64,000 bases of DNA from positions 44,755,157 through 44,819,156 of the forward strand of contig CM070873.1 in assembly GCA_036365515.1 (NCBI GenBank). The letters are read 5' to 3'. Position numbers and translations under genes: made by a program. This DNA comes from Torymus aiolomorphi (Eukaryota; Arthropoda; Insecta; Hymenoptera; Torymidae). Every line of letters begins with the position of its first letter. Position 1 is the stretch's first letter. Of the stretch, positions 11,870 to 25,219 are shown in pieces. Below the pieces are notes generated by a model. That model was not told the DNA's origin. It worked only from the letters and a program-made list of their open reading frames with translations, and did no database searches.

Positions 11870-12560
11870 TTCAACTTTGAAGTACCAGTTCTACTTGCCT
11901 AAACTATCCTACCCCCTTCTCCCCTCCCATTTAATTACCAGCCCCAACTCAACGTCCTCACCAGCCAACTCCCTCTCGCTCTTAAAAACTCCCCCAATAA
12001 AATCCTCCCTTTATACCATCGTCCCGCCGCCCGGCCGCTAAAGCCAAAAAAATCTCTCCGCCCGAGAAACTCGCTGTTTCTCTCTGCGCCAAAGACGCAA
12101 ACTACTATTGCAGCAGGACAGTCGCGCGCGCTTGCGCCTTCGTAAAGGGGAGTTACGCTGGGAATCCCAATAATCCCGGCGCGTCGCGGAATCCGCGCGC
12201 GCGCAGCGTCGACGACGGGACAGCGACGAGGACGACGACGCGCATTCTTTAATTAGCGCTGAAGAAATTGCTTTCACGCTGCGCGCTGGACGAAGATTAC
12301 CGGTCGCTCGCGTTGCTGTAAAAAGAGGAGAGGGATTGTAAAGGGTGGAAAAGAATCCGTGAGTGTGGTAGCGTATGGGTTTGCGGAGGGATGGAGCGAC
12401 GAGGGGAAATTAAATGTCGCGGAAAATTGAGGAAAATCTTTTTCGATAGCCGACCCAATTTGCGGTTATTTATAAGGTGAGCCTTTGATGTATTATGGAT
12501 GCTGTTGATAGGCGATTGGATAGATATTAAGTCGCATTACTCATCGAGATTGCAATTTTT
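11870..12560. other. Skew island 7
   Basis: C-rich 11880-12050 (runs such as ACCCCCTTCTCCCCTCCC), a core at 12050-12270 with GCGCGCGCG and GACGACGACG triplets, and G-rich 12300-12560. The Helitron-like region follows directly. Confidence 0.6.
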
Positions 12561-12570
12561 ACGAGGACGC

Positions 12571-12628
12571 ATAAATGTGTGTGTGTGCGTGTGTACACAC
12601 ACACACACTATATATATATATACACACT
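12571..12628. repeat. TG/CA/TA alternating repeat
   Basis: TG repeats turn into CA repeats at a GTGTACACAC palindrome and then TA repeats. The whole tract is alternating purine-pyrimidine and partly self-complementary. It directly abuts the CTAG of the Helitron-like end. Confidence 0.85.
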
Positions 12629-14500
12629 AGGGGGGCTCCGCCCCCTGCTCGCTCCGCTCGCCAACCCCCATTTTTAGCGTGAATTGTTAAAAAAAAATAT
12701 AGTAAAATTTAATAATATTTTATAATATTGAAGTATGAAACTATCAAATTTTGACAATATGAAATTTTGATGGATAAAATATCAGTCTTAAGACGAATCA
12801 AATGTAAAGGATATACTATTTATGTTCTTTATAATTGCTTCAGATCAATGAAATATCGTTATAGTAATTGAATAAATAGTTTAGAAAGCTTTTCTAAATT
12901 TATACGACAAAATATAAAGAAAATATGAATCTACTAATCCTTTTTAATGATAAATTGTAAAAGCTTTATGAAATTTTAAACTTCATTGATGAACATGGTT
13001 GCGCCAATTCTTTTAATTTTGGTCTTATGAAAAAAAAAAAAAAAAAAACTTTTTTTTTTAAAACTTACTATTTATGTTCGAATATTCATTACAATATTAA
13101 ATACATATAACAATATAATACAGTATTTACTTTGTTCATGTAGCTTATTTTTTATTCATATAAATACATTTATACTTTTTTCTAAATTTTCTAAGTACCA
13201 TGTATACTAATCACAAAAATTTGGATCAACTAAATATGGAAAGTAAGTATTTAAGTTTTAATTATAGATAACAATTCATTATTGTAAAATATGTAATGTT
13301 ATGTAATATTTATCTTACAATTAAAGTTGCGGATTACATGGCTTACGAAGAAAAATTTTTATCTTATCTTGTAAATTTAGAGAAAGATTTTGACAATAAT
13401 AAATTAAGAAAATTAAATTCTCGTTCTTTACATACAAAAATAAAGAAAAAAAAATAATATTGAAAAATTACGTGATGCATTCAATAATTTAGGTGAGTTA
13501 TTTAGTTGTAAGGTTAATAATATATACAATATAATAAACGTTATCTACATTTACAGGAATATAACTTAACAAAGAGGTTGTGCTTTCTATGATAATATGA
13601 TAATATGAAAACTCATAAAGGAGTTGGTCAAACAGACGAAAATATTCATTTAAATTATCCAATTGAAATGCTTAACAATATTAGAGAAGGTCTTCCACCT
13701 CATGAATTAAAATTGAAAGTAAATGCTATTGTTATGTTAATTAGAAATATAAGTATTGTACAAGGAATGTGTAATGGTACACGTCTAAGAATAACTGGAT
13801 TATATGCTCATAATGTTAAGGCAGAAATAATTACAGGCGAAAGAATTGGCGAAGAGGTTTTTATTCCACGAATAACATTAAATACTGCAGATTCATCTTC
13901 ATTTCCTTTTATTCTTTACCGTAAACAATTTCCAATTGTATTAGCTTTTGCCATGACAATAAATAAATCTCAAGGACAGAGTTTCGATTCTATTGGAATT
14001 TTTATTAAACGACCACTATTTTCACATAGTCAGTTATATGTTGCTTTATCCCGATGTAAAAATCCTAACAATATATTTATTGAAAATTGTTCAGAAAATT
14101 CTTTAATAATAGATAACATTGTATGAAAAGAAATTTTTGAAATTTAATTTATAATTTACACTATAAGATTTGATGAGTGAAAATTTATGTCGTATATAAT
14201 CTCAATTTCTCCTAAGCTCAAGGAATTTATAACAATAATCATTTTAATTAAAATATTACCCTTTGTGAAAATATAAGACATGTTGTATCTTCTCATAAGT
14301 TTAATATCATAAATAATCTGAATATTGTTGTACATTTAATAAATAAATATTTCATAATTATTTAATATATTAATGTGAAATATTTGTTTATTAAATGTAA
14401 TAAAGATGTGAATTAATTTTCATTATATTTTAAACTTTGCACAATTTTTATTTTAAAGAAATTACAATAATAAGTAATGAAAATTAATTCACATCTTACA
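12626..14500 (+). mobile_element. Helitron-like element relic
   Basis: The left end is CTAG followed at once by a GC hairpin (GGGGGGCTCCGCCCCC) and a second GC block (CTCGCTCCGCTCGCC). The body is AT-rich and contains a helicase C-terminal frame at 13605-14126. 14330-14500 is palindromic, with a perfect 23-bp inverted repeat at 14403-14425 and 14475-14497. CTAG next to a hairpin is a Helitron 3'-type end, but here it points away from the helicase strand. The boundaries are therefore uncertain: a Helentron-type 5' end or two overlapping elements are both possible. Confidence 0.5.
13605..14126 (+). pseudogene. Helitron Pif1-like helicase, C-terminal fragment
   Basis: The 173-codon frame matches the C-terminal third of the helicase of Rep/Helicase (Helitron) transposases. 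Landmarks in order are GLPPHELKLKVNAIVMLIRN (about residues 49-68), the MCNGTRL block (about 75-81), the P.I.L..AD strand, and FAMTINKSQGQ followed by SQLYVALSRCKN (helicase motifs V and VI, about 124-160). The Walker A and B motifs, the Rep endonuclease domain and the zinc finger are missing. An in-frame stop lies a few codons upstream of the ATG, so this is a 5'-deleted remnant. The intact frame suggests fairly recent decay. Confidence 0.9.
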
Positions 14501-14930
14501 TGGTGGAGGAAGGAAGGGCTAGGTTGGAGTCAAGGAGGATTACGGAGGGATGACTCCCATGGTTTTTAGGGCTACTGGCGATGAATTCCATGGTTGTGTT
14601 TAGGCTCATTATATAAAAAATTATTGTGTAATTCTATATGATTTCGGCATGTCCTAAAATCATATATATAATTATTATTATTTCTTATATATAAAACCTA
14701 AGCTCAATAAAATCAAAAATTCAACGCGCCTATAACAGTACCTCAGTGGTGGTGTGGAAAGCTGTTCCAAATGTGCGAAATGTGGTAATAGTTGAAAACA
14801 TAATTGTCTATGTTGGTTCTAATAATAATTAGTATATTTTTGAGTTAAATGTTAGAATTCAAAGATTTAGTGACAGTTTTCTCTTTGATGGTTTTTTGAT
14901 TATCATCAAAAACAATAGTCCGGTAGTAGT
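14501..14930. other. Non-coding sequence after the Helitron relic
   Basis: G-rich for about 130 bp (GGTGGAGGAAGGAAGGG at 14504) and then AT-rich. No exon was recognised. Confidence 0.35.
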
Positions 14931-14935
14931 CCAGA

Positions 14936-15112
14936 GGTGGAGGGGACGGTGGAGGGAACGGTGGAGGGGATGGTGGAGGGGACGGTAGGTGGAGGGCGGT
15001 GGTGGGGACGGTGGAGGGCGGTAAATGAGACGGTGGTCTGACTGAGATTAAAAAATAACGTGTTTTTTGAACGAATTTAACGTTAAAAAGTGGAGGGGAC
15101 GGTGGAGGGGCA
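14936..15112. repeat. G-rich minisatellite (GGTGGAGGGGAC)n
   Basis: About five tandem units of 12 bp at 14936-14990, then degenerate units to 15023 and again at 15093-15112. Multiple GGG/GGGG runs on one strand could form G-quadruplexes. Confidence 0.85.
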
Positions 15113-15479
15113 GCAAATCCGCGTTCGTGTGTGTATAGGTTTCATAAGCGTGTGGCTTCGCCGGTATATGAAAAATCGCACGCGTATTATTTGTATGCAA
15201 ATTTTTTACGCAAACGATGTCAGTCTCTGCCGATGTAAAAGTTTCGCAATGCGAGGTTACAGTAGCCTTTGTCTGCGATTCTGCAATGATTGACATGTTA
15301 TGAAAAGGCTTATTAAAGAAATTCACATCGTATAATAATTATACGTTTGTGATACATAGAAATCACGTAATCGAGAAATAAAAGATAATTATTTTATACA
15401 ATCCACGTAGAATTGACATTGTAAACGTATCTGAAGTTATATATCAATTAGAAAACGTATCCCAACCCAGTCGCAGAGT

Positions 15480-16000
15480 AGTGAGTACACAACAACAACA
15501 ACAACCACAACAACAACAACAGCGCCTATATCCAAAACGAAACCCAACGCAACTACAGAAACCAATTACGAGGACGCGTCCCACCCATATACAGTCGTCC
15601 TCGGTATAAGCTCATCCTCTCTATATACTTCGGTCGGCGCATGCGCGCGTTTCATTACAATATCGGGTACAATGCGCCTCGTCGCGACGCCCACGCTCTT
15701 TCTCACGGTTCGATCATTGCAGTGCATATATATTCCAGGCACAATGTTTGCGCGAAAGCAATCGTCGTAATCTATTTTCTTTCCGCTGCGCGGGTGTATG
15801 TGCGTGTGCGCGAGTGAGATATTATATATAGAAAAAGGTGAGTGTGTCATTAGGAAAAGTGTATGTGCGGGTGTGCATTTGAGATCGATGCTGCCGTGTT
15901 TGCGTGGGTGAATGTTCGGTTGAAGGTTGTAAAAGAGTAAAGCGGAAAATTGTGAATGTCTAAAGTGATATGCTATGTTTTTATCGCGATTCTTATTGAA
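15480..16000. other. Skew island 8
   Basis: The left side starts with CAA repeats (15490-15522). The core is 15580-15720. The G- and GT-rich right side is 15790-15960. It is the first of a chain of islands about 1 kb apart. Confidence 0.5.
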
Positions 16001-16329
16001 TGGATATTAGAGTTCATTGACTTTTTAAGTTTGTTTAGTGTTAAGATTTACCAGTTTTACTCGCCATTATGTGTATTCATTTCGACAAGAACTTTTCGAG
16101 CGTTTGAATAGAAAAAAAAAGAATCGGTTAAAAACTTTAAGGCTGGATTGTGTAGTGCCGAAACTTTTCATTTTTAATGTAAAAAAAGTGTCGAGCTTTG
16201 TCATTTTAATGTAAGATTTTGAGATGGAAAATGAAAAGCCTATAAAATTATATTATTCTAAAATACTTCTATATCTATGGAAATAAAATACTGAAATTAA
16301 ATTAACATTTAAACAATTTTATTTTCAAG

Positions 16330-17090
16330 CATCCAAGAGACTCCCAAGCTTCACCTAAAGACTCGAAAGACCCGACACAGCGCAGTACCAAACAACCGCG
16401 CCACTCCACTGCACCTCATCGCAAAGCAGGTGTGCGCGCAGCTCAAAACGAAACGACTAACGAGACAATTACACGCGAAATGCACTCTCTCCCTCCTCGA
16501 CCATCTCCTTCTCTCTCCCTCCCTCCCGCTTATTAGTCGAGACGACGACAACGACGACGACACGAATAATTTTCGTCGAAACTCGACAACCTTTGTACGT
16601 AGATTTCCGCGTAGCGAGAAAGACGAGCTGCCGGCTAACGACCGACTATACGCAAAGGCAGAGACGCGGAGATAGAGAGAAAAACGTATGCGTGTACACG
16701 TGCGGGTGTTATATACGAAATTTAGGTGGGGGAAAACGGACGCGGCGCGGGATTACGGAAAACGGTTCCGGCGCGAAATTGCGCACCGACGCGCACGGCT
16801 GAATGGCGCGGGAATTGGGCGAGGCGCGCGAAAGTTTCTTCAAGATTACTAAAGCGACGGGAAGGGGGAAGGGGTATGTGAATGCGTGTACGTATACGGG
16901 TAGGGGAATTTGGGTTGGCTCCGAGCGTTAGTGAAAAATCTGGGAAACGCGAGCGGTGGTATTTGCAGGCGGAATTCGCGTGTATATATCTACGGTGGGG
17001 AAATTGGGGATTCCACGATGGAGCTGTTAATTCTTGCGAGATGAAAAGATCCGAATATCGCGCATAAAGTTCGGGAATTTAAATGGAAAG
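16330..17090. other. Skew island 9
   Basis: C-rich at 16330-16530 (CTCCCTCCCTCCCGC), a core at 16540-16830 with GACGACGAC triplets, and G-rich at 16720-17050 (GGGAAGGGGGAAGGGG). No exon found. Confidence 0.55.
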
Positions 17091-17159
17091 ATAACACGAG
17101 AAGAAGAAAAACGCATATCACGCTGGAGTCCGAAAATTAAAATTTCACGAAATTTTTAA

Positions 17160-17940
17160 TTAGGTCGGCAAATTTGCATATCTCATTCTTCCACACTCTC
17201 TCCTTCTGGCAAACGCCCCCTGGCATGTGAAAGCGTAATTAAGATCCTCGCGAATAATCTCATCAACCCTCTCGCCTACTACGCCACCACCACCTAAAAG
17301 AAAAAAAAGACCATTCCCCCTCCTCACGCGTGAGACAGCACTCCGAAAAACCGCCCATATTGCGCAAAATTCCAAAACACCCGTGAACATAACGCTGAGC
17401 GCGCGCGCGCACGTTATTTCCGTGGGGTCATCGTAGTTTTCGTAAATCCGCGGCGTCTTCTTCTTTTCCGGGTCAGCGCTACATGCCGCCAACGTCAACT
17501 CTCTCTCTCCCTCGGCGAGAGATTTCCAACGACTCTACCGTTCTCCCGGGGCGTTAAATTTACATAAGCGCGAGAATAATCCCAGCGCTACGTTGTATGT
17601 GTGTGTACAGCCAGACGGTATAAATAAGAGAGGGAAAATTGACGGCTTTCGGTGAGAGCGGCAGCTTTTGCTGCGAATATCGGGTATTTTCGGGCGCGGA
17701 ATGTTGTTGTGCCTGTCGGTCGAGAGAGGATTCCGAGGGATTGTTGGGAGAGTTCGGTTGTTGTATGTACGTAGCCGCGGGTAAATTGAGGAAGCGGTGA
17801 AAATGAAATATATGGACTGAAATAGAAGCGAGTAATACGTGTCTGTGTATGGAGATATGTTGGGTTATGAAATATCACTTTCGATATTTTATGTAAGGCG
17901 TGTATGTACGTATGGTATTTATTATAGAGTTTTGATTCAT
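17160..17940. other. Skew island 10
   Basis: C-rich at 17190-17350, a core at 17390-17600 with GAGCGCGCGCGCGCACG, and G-rich at 17640-17900. Confidence 0.55.
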
Positions 17941-17999
17941 GTTTATACGTGTGAGAAACCGCTGTTGCATTAAAACCAGCTAGCTTACGATACACAAGG

Positions 18000-18880
18000 A
18001 AGATAATTCTTCCTCCCTATACCACCAATTAACAAAGTTTCTAAAACTTCTTCAGATGTAGCACATTAAGCTTTTTATCTCATTTTAGTTCACCTCGAAA
18101 GCCGCATTAAAAAATTCTGCAAAATTTAATTCCAGTCGAAAAGCTTTCAGCCAACCTTTTTTACCCACTAAAAAAAGAAGAAGAAGAAAAGAAGACTGCA
18201 ACCACGCTCATACTGCACCGTCATCACAAGGTTCCCAACTGACGCATCTCTCTATATACCCTCCCTTCCTCTCTACCTACCCACACGTACGTGTCACCCG
18301 GCCAGAAGTTCAGCGGCGGTCGAGCGCGACCGCATCCATAAAATAAGTCGCCTAGCGCGCGCGACGCGTTATAAATAACGAAAGCCGAGGCGCCGCCGCC
18401 GTCGCGTGTGGCACGCGCGCGCGCGCAGTAGAGAGAGGCGAATTTTTCGCGCGCGCGCGATGATGGAGCGTGGCAGTAATTTTCGGCGTGATGCGGCCGA
18501 TTCTCGCTGCCGCTTATATGCGCTGCGCCTAATGGCGTGCTCGTGAGCGAGCGAGTAAGTGGCTAGATAGTCCGCGGTTGGCTTTTGGGGGATACAGCGC
18601 GCGGCTGACGGTCGAAAAGGGGGAAGAATGCGGGTAACGGACAATGGGGTAATGTAGTGTAGTTTGAGAGCGGAGGAATTTTCGGCGAGTACAAGAATGG
18701 GTTGGATGTATTGATTGTGCGGGATGGGTGGTAGTATGATTAACGGGTCGTTGCGGTCGCTTAGAGAGTAATAAGGTTGTGTGAAAAGTGCAGGGAATTT
18801 AATATTAATAGTTAGAGTAAGTGTGGGTACTACGGCGGTATTTTTTTCAGGTTAGTTTCAAACGAATATATTTCGTCTCA
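18000..18880. other. Skew island 11 (counted)
   Basis: Hand counts: 18181-18300 has 45 C and 16 G, while 18661-18780 has 46 G and 10 C. The core at 18300-18500 is almost entirely CpG-containing (GCACGCGCGCGCGCGC near 18410). Confidence 0.65.
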
Positions 18881-19139
18881 ATGCAAAAAAATTATGCTGA
18901 TTCTTTTTAATAACGGAACTTAGGTATCATATCTATCGATTAAAGTACAATTTTAGAACAAAAATTGATAAATAAATGTATAAAATGACTTTGAAAACAA
19001 CATCTCTCTGCTGGTGTTACTGCGAAGCTGCTGCAACTACTGCGTTGGTATTACGGTGCCATGTTAAATCATAGAGAGAGCGCTGGCGCATGCGCAGAAC
19101 CCCAAAAAGTACGTCGCTGGTATTACTGCGATTTTCCAT

Positions 19140-19900
19140 AAGATTCTACAGCAGTAATACATACACAATAATACCCACGTCCGCAGTATAGTACCCACAC
19201 TTACCCTATTTATGTGCAAATATTTCATAATCTCTAATATAAAACCACACGATTAAAATTTATATGAAGATGGAATCTTATTCTATTTTTCAAAAACAGT
19301 TGCTTCACTGAACAAGACCAATCGTCTCCCACACGCGAGCCATCAATCCGAATCAATGAAAAACGCGGTGATGAAACATTATAATACAGAAATTGATCGA
19401 GGGAGCGAGAGGGACTGTCGCATATATTTCCCATCAGCGCGCATCAGGGTATACAAATCGCGTGACGCGCCGTGCGCGCTCGAGCAAAGTGTTTTCCATC
19501 TCGGATTTGTCAGGTTCTCTCGCAGCGCGCGAAAAAGATATACGGCGGGAGATTATGAGGAGCGCGCGCGCATGCGCCGTGGAGTTAGGATGAGTAATGC
19601 AGTGATTTACAATTTTTATTGTATGTAGTTATACAGTGAGCGAAGGAGCACAAGAGAATATCATTCATTCTTAGTTCTGGCGCATAAATTTACTTTTCAA
19701 AATTCGCGCTGTATATTTCGCGCCGGGCGCGTATGAAGTTTTAAGTAGGATGAACGAGCGCACGCGCGCGTGCAAAGAAAAAAAAAATGAGGGAATGTCA
19801 AAGTAATGTATAAATGGAGCATATTTGTCGAGTGCGATGGCATTAGTTGATGATGCGTGAATTCGCACGGGTGAGTAGTTGGTATAAAATCGTGGTACCA
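19140..19900. other. Skew island 12
   Basis: C-rich at 19140-19350, a core at 19400-19580, and a G-rich right side to 19890 that includes GAGCGCACGCGCGCGTGC. A short palindromic CpG run sits on each side of the core. Confidence 0.5.
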
Positions 19901-20209
19901 AATTATTCTTTCATAATACACTTTATATGGACGAACGTACAGTATATACAAAGTACATTTTAACGTTTAAATTTTATAAAAGGATTATTGTGTTTTTAAT
20001 GTAATCGCAATTAAAATTTTAAATGTACGTATTATATATAAGCAAAAAGTTATCAAGAGGCCATGCAAGCTTCGTAAAACTGATATGCAAATCCACGTGC
20101 CGCGGAAAAAAAGAAAATATAGCCGAGTATATAATCTCAATATAATCTAAATAATTACACGAGATAAGGAATAAAAAATTTCTCGACACATTAATTTTAT
20201 CCTGCTACA

Positions 20210-21100
20210 TGGAAAGAGAAAAAAAAATCATTTAAAACACAATGAGAGCAACTCGACTATCCCGCTATACATCCTCCATTACTCAATCCTAAAGAACCAT
20301 TCACACGAAAAAAAAAAAAAAAAAAACACAGCCACCGGACTCCATAACTCACTCGGCAAAAACAATCGCGCTCTAAATAACCCGGCTTTCTCTCTCCTCT
20401 CTCCTTCTCTTTCAGTATACCAATACCAGAACAGCAGCAAGATTTCCAAATTTCCGAAAAAAAAGCCAACGTAACCTCCAAACAACGACAGCAAGAACAA
20501 CATAAACGAACGCGCGCGCGACTCATTGCACAAACGCCGCGTATAGTCCCATTCATTGTGTTCCCCTTTCTCGCGCGTCATTGTCCCCCCCCCCCCTTTC
20601 TCTCACTTGCATTTCCATGCTTATACTCTCTACCGCGTCCTTATTACTTCCTCTCGGCGTCTCTTACGCAAAAGTTGCGCTCGCGCGGTGTCACACGCCG
20701 CGTCGGCGTATCATAATTCCGTTATTCACGAGCTTTCCGCCGCTCGCTGTATACATATATATGTACATTATGCGGACGAGAGAAAGAAGAGCGCGAGCGC
20801 AGTGCGGCAAACCCTCTGCGTCGAGAAATGAATTAATAGTTCGCACGGGGGGAAAGTTTGTTTGCGGGAAGAAGAGTTTCATATCTGACGGAGGGGGGGA
20901 TCTTGGCTGTCTTTCGAGTTTTGGAAAGTGAAAATAGACGAGAACGAATGCGCGTGAGCTAGCTTCTGCGCGCCGAGAATCGTGCTGTGTTTGCGTTTTG
21001 AAATAAGAGATCTCTGTTGCACCGAAGTTTCGAAAAGAGACTTAGGTAAAAGTATGTGAATTTTGTATAGGCGAAGATGTGGGAACTTTCGCGGTGTTTC
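20210..21100. other. Skew island 13
   Basis: The left side includes an 18-20 bp poly-A (about 20309-20327) and C-rich sequence (line 20401: 18 C, 6 G). A run of 12 C starts at 20585. The core is 20510-20830. The right side is G-rich (line 20881: 21 G, 7 C). Confidence 0.55.
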
Positions 21101-21519
21101 GTTTGTTTGAGACTTTGTTTCGTGAAAGGTGATGAGTTTAACAAAGTCTGTTCTACAGAAAGCAGCTGGAAGTATAAATTAAGAGCTATACTGAGCGCGG
21201 AATCATCTTCTTTAATGGAGAATTTTGTAGCTCAACGATCACACAAATTATTATATACATAAAATGAAAAAGTATTCGTATACGATAAGCTAAATAATTA
21301 TCGTACAAAAGAATATTGTCAAAGTTCCGTTCGCGACCCAAATTTCGAAGCAGAGGCGAGTCCGGTCTTCCAATACTAAATATATGTATTATAAATTACG
21401 TTTCAATTAAAGAAAAAATTGTACCTCAAGCCCAGCTTTCAAAACTTTTACAAAGAATTCCCACCACGCAGCGTATCCAGGTCAATTATAATAAATAAAT
21501 ATTACGAACCGAAAAACAA

Positions 21520-22200
21520 CAACAACAGCAAGCCTCATAATTTCCAAACCGTCCTCTGTCCCACAACCAATATCCTTCCCAAACGTCTTCATCCGGCTCT
21601 CTTATCTCCGCAACACGTATTAATTCTCGCAAGAACAGCCATAAACAGTTAAGCCTTGTCGACCATTATCCTGGAAATAAAATCTCTCCGCGACCGGGCG
21701 CTCCATTCAAACTTTCCGCATCAGCGGCCCTCCTTTTTCCATCTCTCCTTCCCTCCTCGATATATATATACATATACATATCGTCGCACAACGGTTCCTT
21801 AATTTCTTTTTTATCGCCTGTGCGCGCGAGAGAGTTTAACGAAACGAGACGTTAATGGCGCGCGAGCGAGGCTGTGCGGCGCTTTAAGGAGATTAATTAG
21901 GGAGGAGTTAATGAGTTTTCGGACGACAAATGCCGTCGGCGTTCATTAGCCCCGGGTGCGCGCCGCGGCTGCGGGAAATCGACGATGACTCGATGCTCGC
22001 GAGGGCGGCGTGCGGTGCGGTGGCGGTGTTTTCGGGTGTCGGTGACACTTTTAATTACACCGCGGGTTGTGGGGATGGGTATAAGGGGAGCTCATTTGCC
22101 GGATTGATGGTTGTTGTTGCATGCTTGTGCTGTTCGTGAGGGTTGCGATGGATACCACTTATAGGATGTTTTGATTATTTTGAAAAACTGTGTAGAGGAT
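21520..22200. other. Skew island 14
   Basis: C-rich at 21530-21740, a core at 21810-22030 and G-rich at 22010-22190. An open frame across the core (21930-22139) is compositionally biased and lacks splice or homology support. Confidence 0.55.
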
Positions 22201-22650
22201 GAAGTACTTTTAGTATATCAATAGTGTCAGATAAAACTATAATAATGAAAGCGCTATGAATTTATAAGCTTATTGCATAAAGGTTAATAGTGAATATATA
22301 CTTTTTTATTAGATGTTCGAGCCAAAAAATGGAATAAATGATTTTCAGGAGGAAAAGATATAGAATACAGTTAATACTAGTTCAGCTAATTGATGCACTT
22401 TTTATATTACTTTGCCGAAAATAAAAAAAAAATATTAACTTCGCCAGAAAACCAATAATTGAAACACGTTTTTCCCTTTTTTTAACTGTAAAATGATATT
22501 GGACACAGCCTTATAAGGCGTAGCTACAGCTCGTACTCTATGACTTATATACTCGCCGTCGGATCCGTCCTTCATTTCATACTAAACTAGATTATGCACT
22601 TGACTACAGACGCTTTACGTTCGGAAAGTCACAATTTTAATTAAATTCGT
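22200..22650. other. AT-rich valley, nothing recognised
   Basis: No repeat pair, exon or RNA gene was detected. Confidence 0.4.
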
Positions 22651-22659
22651 TTTAATTCT

Positions 22660-23330
22660 ACCTTCCTTTCGCGCCACGCATTCAGCTCAGCCTCAATCAA
22701 GTTAATTTAATCGACAGAAAAGGTAAAGAAGAAAAGCAACCATCACACAAAACATCGTCTCTCAAAGACCAGAGACTCTCTCACTCACTTTCGCTCACAC
22801 CCGGCACTCGCTTGATACAAGATGAATCTCTCTCTCTCTCTCTTTCTCTCACCCACCCTCCCCGGAAAATTGCCATCTTTGTCTGCGCGTCGCGTACGCC
22901 CGTTTCGCTAGATTGGGACAATTTCGAAATTTAAATTCACCCTCTCTCCGTCGTCACTGGAAAATTTCGTGTTATATTCCGAGAGAAAGAGCGCGAGCAC
23001 AGTAGGGTGTATATGATTCTCGCGCGCGCGACCTCGTTTCGAAAATTGACGGACAACGACTTTGCGCAGAGCTGTAATGGGATGTGTAATAGAATTTTTG
23101 GTCTGGTTGTGTTTCGATGTATATATATAAAAATTCGAGTAAATGGGATAGGATATATAGGTTGAATGGAAATTTGCGGTTCGTTTGCGATCAATTTTGG
23201 TGGGCTTTTCGATGCTGTATACATATAGATACTTCGCTAGAGTGCGAAGCGGCATTTACGTGCGACTGGATGGAATTTCCACATGTAAATAGAGCGCGGT
23301 GTAATTACGTTATACAGTGGTACGTAACAG
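22660..23330. other. Skew island 15
   Basis: The C-rich left side has (CT)n at 22829-22852. The core is 22880-23040 (CTCGCGCGCGCGACC). The G-rich right side is 23040-23330. Confidence 0.55.
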
Positions 23331-23539
23331 ACTGTGAAATTCGTAAAAACGTGACTTTCTCGTTATGAAATAGAACAGCCGCGTAAAATTGAAAATGAAA
23401 AATAATTTCTCTCTTTGTCATCTCTGTCGAAGTAATTTTCACATTTTTGTTTTTTTGTAATAAATAAACTAAATAAAGCGTCCCGAAAAATTTTAAAATA
23501 TTTTCTCCTTTGAAAAATGAATCATAAAAAATTGACACT

Positions 23540-24240
23540 AATGGAAACGCAACAGTCGAACCACCAAAATACATTATTTCAGTATACCCCTGTACAATAT
23601 AAAACCTCACCGATACCAAAGCTCTTTTTATCTCAGGATTATCTGAATATTCCATATCAATGCACGCTTCTCCCGCGCCATAATATAAGACCGTACATCG
23701 CCACCCCCGTCGCTCCCACTACCAACTTTTACTACTTTATATAGGTCAGGCATAATCCCCCGCTATATAATCACCCCATAAAACGAACCTTCGAAAAAAA
23801 ACTACCTTTCTTTCGTAACTCAAAGCCACCACCACCGCACTATTATGCATGCAATAATAACTGTACTCCCCTCAAACGTTATACCAGAATTCGCGCGGAC
23901 TAACGGGAGAATACGACGACGACGACGACGACGACCCGCAGCGCACGCCGCAAAGCCGAAAGAAGATCTATATATATACGCGCGAAAATTTACGTCCTCC
24001 CTCCGCGATAAGCCAATTGCACACCCGCAGTAGCCGCGCACACGCTCGTAGAAAGGTAAGTAAAGGGGTAGTAGTTGGCGATAGTGGCGGATTAAGAAGC
24101 GGAGCGGTGTATAATGGAAAGTTCGAAAATTGAAATGGCGCGGGGGCTGTTTTGGTTTTTGATTGAAGGATAACAGGGTACGCGCGATTTATAATATTCG
24201 GTTGCCTCGAGGTTTCCTTTGGATTTGGCTGCGTTTTAAT
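23540..24240. other. Skew island 16
   Basis: C-rich at 23560-23840, a core with (CGA)n at 23915-23937, and G-rich at 24050-24200. A GTAAGT donor-like site on + at 24055 has no convincing upstream coding frame. Confidence 0.5.
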
Positions 24241-24279
24241 TAAACCGGCGTTTAATATAGTTTTGATAAATATATTTTC

Positions 24280-25030
24280 CCGGATTAATCATCCTGTATA
24301 TACACCTTCGCAAACTTTTTCGGGGACGCATTAACACGTCTCTCCTCTGTGCTTCCGCAGCCTCTCACCTTTATCACTTAATCCTACCTAATAGTGTAAA
24401 TATGTAAATGCCCATTCCCACGCGTGTCCTGCGACCGAGTTAGCCAGCTTAAACTGCCCTGTCCTCCAAACATTCGTATATATAATAATATACACAATAA
24501 CCCGTATATATATAGCCGAGACGTCAAAAAAAAGAGCGCAACGCTGTGTCTCGCCGCTCTCAAAGGCCCGCGAAAAAAGGCCCATACGTCGCCCCTTATG
24601 AATATTTATACTGCAGCGTCGATTATCATGCACGCACGTGTGGAACTCAATTTCGCTCTCGCGCATTGACGCGCGCGTCGGAAAAGAAGAGTCGTGAAAA
24701 GCGAGGGGGCGGGAAGTTTGCTCTCCCCGCGCGCGGGACGGAAGTTCGTAAGTGGGAATTTCCATTTGAGAGGAGAAGGGTATATATAGTATATAGTAGG
24801 AATTAATCGAAGAGGGCCCATAAATGGCTCGTAAAAAGACTCGTTGGGCAATTAGAAAAGTTGGAGCGAAGCACGCGGCTAAATTAGTCGTTAAGTGCGC
24901 CGCCAGAGGAGAGGGAGAGTTTTCGAAGCGAAACTAGTAGCGGCGGGTGGTAGTAGTAACGCTTTTTTGTCGGTGTGTTGCGGGCTGCGTGAAAAATCGG
25001 GATTTCCCACCGGGAGGAGGAGGAAGCGGC
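24280..25030. other. Skew island 17
   Basis: C-rich at 24290-24480, a core at 24540-24740, and a strongly G-rich right side to 25030 (GGGAGGAGGAGGAAGCGG). Confidence 0.5.
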
Positions 25031-25219
25031 CGTAGTGTACGATGCGAAAACGAATTATACAATCGTTTGGAAAGCGAAAGATAGACGCGGACGCACGGCT
25101 TTGTTTGACTTCTTTATCATCGCGGCTTCACACAGGCATATGTATACGCACGCTGTAAGAATATACTCATTATCGTCATCAATCCGGCTCGCGATAAATC
25201 ATCGACTGTTTCTCACACG

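Noticed and set aside
12626..14126. CRISPR-like, prophage or bacterial interpretation of the repeats
   Set aside because: Intron-split genes, microsatellites and eukaryotic transposons show this to be insect nuclear DNA. The repeats are not spacer-separated.
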